Below are positions 13,943 through 15,514 of a stretch of DNA of 15,514 bases, in pieces. The notes under the pieces are model-generated. The model saw only the letters and a program-made list of their open reading frames with translations. It ran no database searches and was not told the origin of the DNA. A program made the position numbers and the translations under genes. Positions within the stretch are counted from its first letter, which is position 1; every line of letters begins with the position of its first letter. The DNA is taken from the NCBI GenBank assembly GCA_026394695.1, contig JAPKXT010000037.1, forward strand, positions 1-15,514, given 5' to 3'. This DNA comes from Methanoregula sp. (lineage in GTDB: Archaea > Halobacteriota > Methanomicrobia > Methanomicrobiales > Methanospirillaceae).

Positions 13943-14969
13943 ACAGGTTTTTCTTCTGGTACATGTGCCAGATCTTACAGGCACCTTCATGGCTGACCAT
14001 GCAGGGACCGACAGGAGTCCTCGGGCTGCAGACTTTTGCAAAGAGCTTACAGTCAGAGGGCTGGGAAATTCCCCTGAGCACCCTATCGCAGATACAGGCG
14101 GAATGTTTCGTAATATGCTTAAACTCGATACCAAACTTTTTCTGGGCATCGTACTGTTCAAACTCCTTTTTTAACCGCAGACCTGAACCCGGGATCACCG
14201 GAAATCCCCGCCATTCGACATCGAAGGGTTCAAAGACCTCATACATCATCTTTTTCGCTTTTACGTTCCCTTCGCGGCTGACTGCACGCGGGTAGGCGTT
14301 GTCCACCCGGTGCGTACCTTCTTCAATCTGGCGCACCAGCATGAGAAGACCAAGTAGGATATCTTCCGGTTCAAATCCGGCAACAACCTGCGGTACCGGG
14401 AACTGTTCATACTCTTCGTAACCCATGATCGTGCAGACATGCCCGGGAAGCATGAAACCATCCAGCTTCGCCTCACCCTGTTCAAGCAGCCATTTCATTG
14501 CCGGGGGAACAATGCGGTGGCACGAGAGTATCGAGAAATTTTTCGGGGGAGTTGTAAGCAGTGTTGCAGCAACCGTTGGTGCGGTGGTTTCAAACCCGAC
14601 GGAAATGAAAACAACTTCTTTGGTTGTCTTCTTTGCGATTTCAACTGCCTTGAAAACTCCCTGGACCACCCTCACATCCCCGCCACAGGATTCCAGGGAT
14701 CCTTTTGAACCCGGCACGCGAAGAAGATCGCCATAGGTAGCAACGATACAATCTTTACCGGCAAGATCCAGCGCTGCATCAATTTCTCCCTGGGGTGTGA
14801 TACAGACAGGACAACCCGGGCCCATGACAATTTTCAGTTGTTCCGGAAGCAGGCTGCGCAGCCCTGTCCGTGCAATCGCTGACTCGTGCGTGCCGCAAAT
14901 ATGCATGAACGCCAAATCCCGGTCTACCAGTTCATTGAGGGTATCTGCAATTTCTTTTCCCGTAGCCAT
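13941..14969 (-). CDS. hypD: Hydrogenase maturation protein HypD
   Basis: HypD, with HypC, is the scaffold on which the Fe(CN)2CO group of [NiFe] hydrogenases is built; methanogens need it for F420-reducing and other [NiFe] hydrogenases. The 342-residue product has the conserved CGTHE (25-29), GPGCPVC (50-56), SVGFETTAPT (123-132) and LPGHVCTIMG (174-183). A C-terminal cysteine cluster (292, 294, 307, 314, 323, 331) includes the ligands of the [4Fe-4S] cluster. Length is slightly below that of the E. coli protein (about 373) but all motifs are present. No hypC or hypE lies beside it in this window; it stands alone between a gap and a divergent channel gene. The ATG at 14969 has only a weak ribosome binding site; a TATA-like TAAATACT tract lies at about 14981-14988. 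Confidence 0.96.
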   Translation of the reverse strand: MATGKEIADTLNELVDRDLAFMHICGTHESAIARTGLRSLLPEQLKIVMGPGCPVCITPQGEIDAALDLAGKDCIVATYGDLLRVPGSKGSLESCGGDVRVVQGVFKAVEIAKKTTKEVVFISVGFETTAPTVAATLLTTPPKNFSILSCHRIVPPAMKWLLEQGEAKLDGFMLPGHVCTIMGYEEYEQFPVPQVVAGFEPEDILLGLLMLVRQIEEGTHRVDNAYPRAVSREGNVKAKKMMYEVFEPFDVEWRGFPVIPGSGLRLKKEFEQYDAQKKFGIEFKHITKHSACICDRVLRGISQPSDCKLFAKVCSPRTPVGPCMVSHEGACKIWHMYQKKNL

Positions 14970-15014
14970 GCAATCTCAAAAGTATTTACTGGGAAATGAC
15001 ATAAGAGTACGTAT

Positions 15015-15514
15015 ATGGAGATTGGTATTCTGGAAATGAACTATCTATACGCCGCTGCCACCATTATTTTGGGGGTTCTGCTTGCCCTGGTTGCACGAAC
15101 GGTCGTCCGCTGGCTCGAGACAAAAGCCGGAGAAACTGATACACAAATGGACGACATCATCATCGCTGCAATCGGGACACCGGTCCAGGTTGCAATTGTT
15201 GCGATTTCTGTTTATATCGCTCTAAAATATTTTGGCATCATTCCCGCCAATTTACAGTGGATCCTCGACCCCCGGTTTGTTACCGCCTTTTATATTGTAA
15301 TAGCTGCCTGGATAATATCGTCGTTCCTCCATGACATCATAACGATTTACGGGCATAACCTTGCAGAGAATTCTGAAGGGGACTGGGATGACCGGTTGGT
15401 GGAACTGCTCGAGCTGGTGATCAAATATGTGGTCTGGTTTGTCGCACTGATGCTCATCTTATCGGTATTTGAAGTAGACATCACTCCCTTCCTCGCAGGT
15501 GCCGGGATCGCTGG
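15015..15514 (+). CDS. MscS-family mechanosensitive channel, N-terminal part (cut by window edge)
   Basis: About 166 residues are visible and the frame is open to the window end. There are hydrophobic segments at about 9-27, 56-72, 90-103 and 136-150. The sequence then enters VDITPFLAGAGIAG, the start of the pore-lining helix typical of MscS channels, in which small Gly/Ala residues pack the pore. MscS channels release solutes on hypo-osmotic shock. Three membrane segments before the pore helix suggest a protein somewhat larger than E. coli MscS. The ATG at 15015 has no good ribosome binding site; ATG 15036 (MNYLYAAAT) is an alternative. The gene is divergent from hypD, with 45 bases between the starts, so the two share a promoter region. 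Confidence 0.9.
   Translation, partial: MEIGILEMNYLYAAATIILGVLLALVARTVVRWLETKAGETDTQMDDIIIAAIGTPVQVAIVAISVYIALKYFGIIPANLQWILDPRFVTAFYIVIAAWIISSFLHDIITIYGHNLAENSEGDWDDRLVELLELVIKYVVWFVALMLILSVFEVDITPFLAGAGIA

Overview
The window looks like chromosomal DNA from a methanogenic archaeon, most likely order Methanomicrobiales (Methanoregula-like). That placement is an inference from recognised families, not a database match. The pointers are an AMMECR1 protein, an archaeal-type RNase P RNA, a Methanomicrobiales-type S-layer/surface protein, a DUF2769 cysteine-rich protein, an archaeal PolB2 cassette, a tandem-ATPase ECF transporter, HypD, and TATA-box promoters. No CRISPR array, insertion sequence or integrase was seen.

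Layout. 1-178 (-): the start of an AMMECR1 gene, cut by the window edge. 179-720: mostly without a convincing gene. 721-1064 (+): RNase P RNA. 1153-2184 (+): secreted, membrane-anchored surface protein. 2188-3612 (-): aldehyde dehydrogenase, convergent with the surface protein. 3871-4592 (+): a two-gene unit of thioredoxin-like protein and nine-cysteine DUF2769 protein. 4605-5819 (-): single-domain malic enzyme. 5867-8647 (-): three overlapping genes in the order RecA-like protein without a P-loop, small helical protein, PolB2-type DNA polymerase. 8796-9407 (-): WrbA-like flavodoxin. 9666-12306 (+): ECF transporter operon (S component, fused double ATPase, T component) in which the T gene is broken by an apparent internal deletion plus frameshift. 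12590-13114 (-): DJ-1/PfpI protein with a leaderless-type promoter. 13331-13402 (-): tRNA-Arg(CCG). 13403-13940: a gap holding two possible small ORFs. 13941-14969 (-): hypD. 15015-15514 (+): the start of an MscS-type channel, cut by the edge.

The most notable system is the 5867-8647 cassette. Its gene overlaps suggest coupled translation. An apparently inactivated RecA-like protein, a small helical adaptor-like protein and a divergent family B polymerase recall, in architecture, the bacterial ImuA/ImuB/DnaE2 mutasome. The second point of interest is the damaged ECF transporter: S and ATPase genes are intact, but the T gene has lost the region that normally carries one of its ATPase-coupling motifs. 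An operator-like array of direct and inverted repeats lies over the promoter of that operon.

Starts were chosen by Shine-Dalgarno matches, TATA spacing and family N-termini. All functional calls rest on motifs read by eye; no searches were run.
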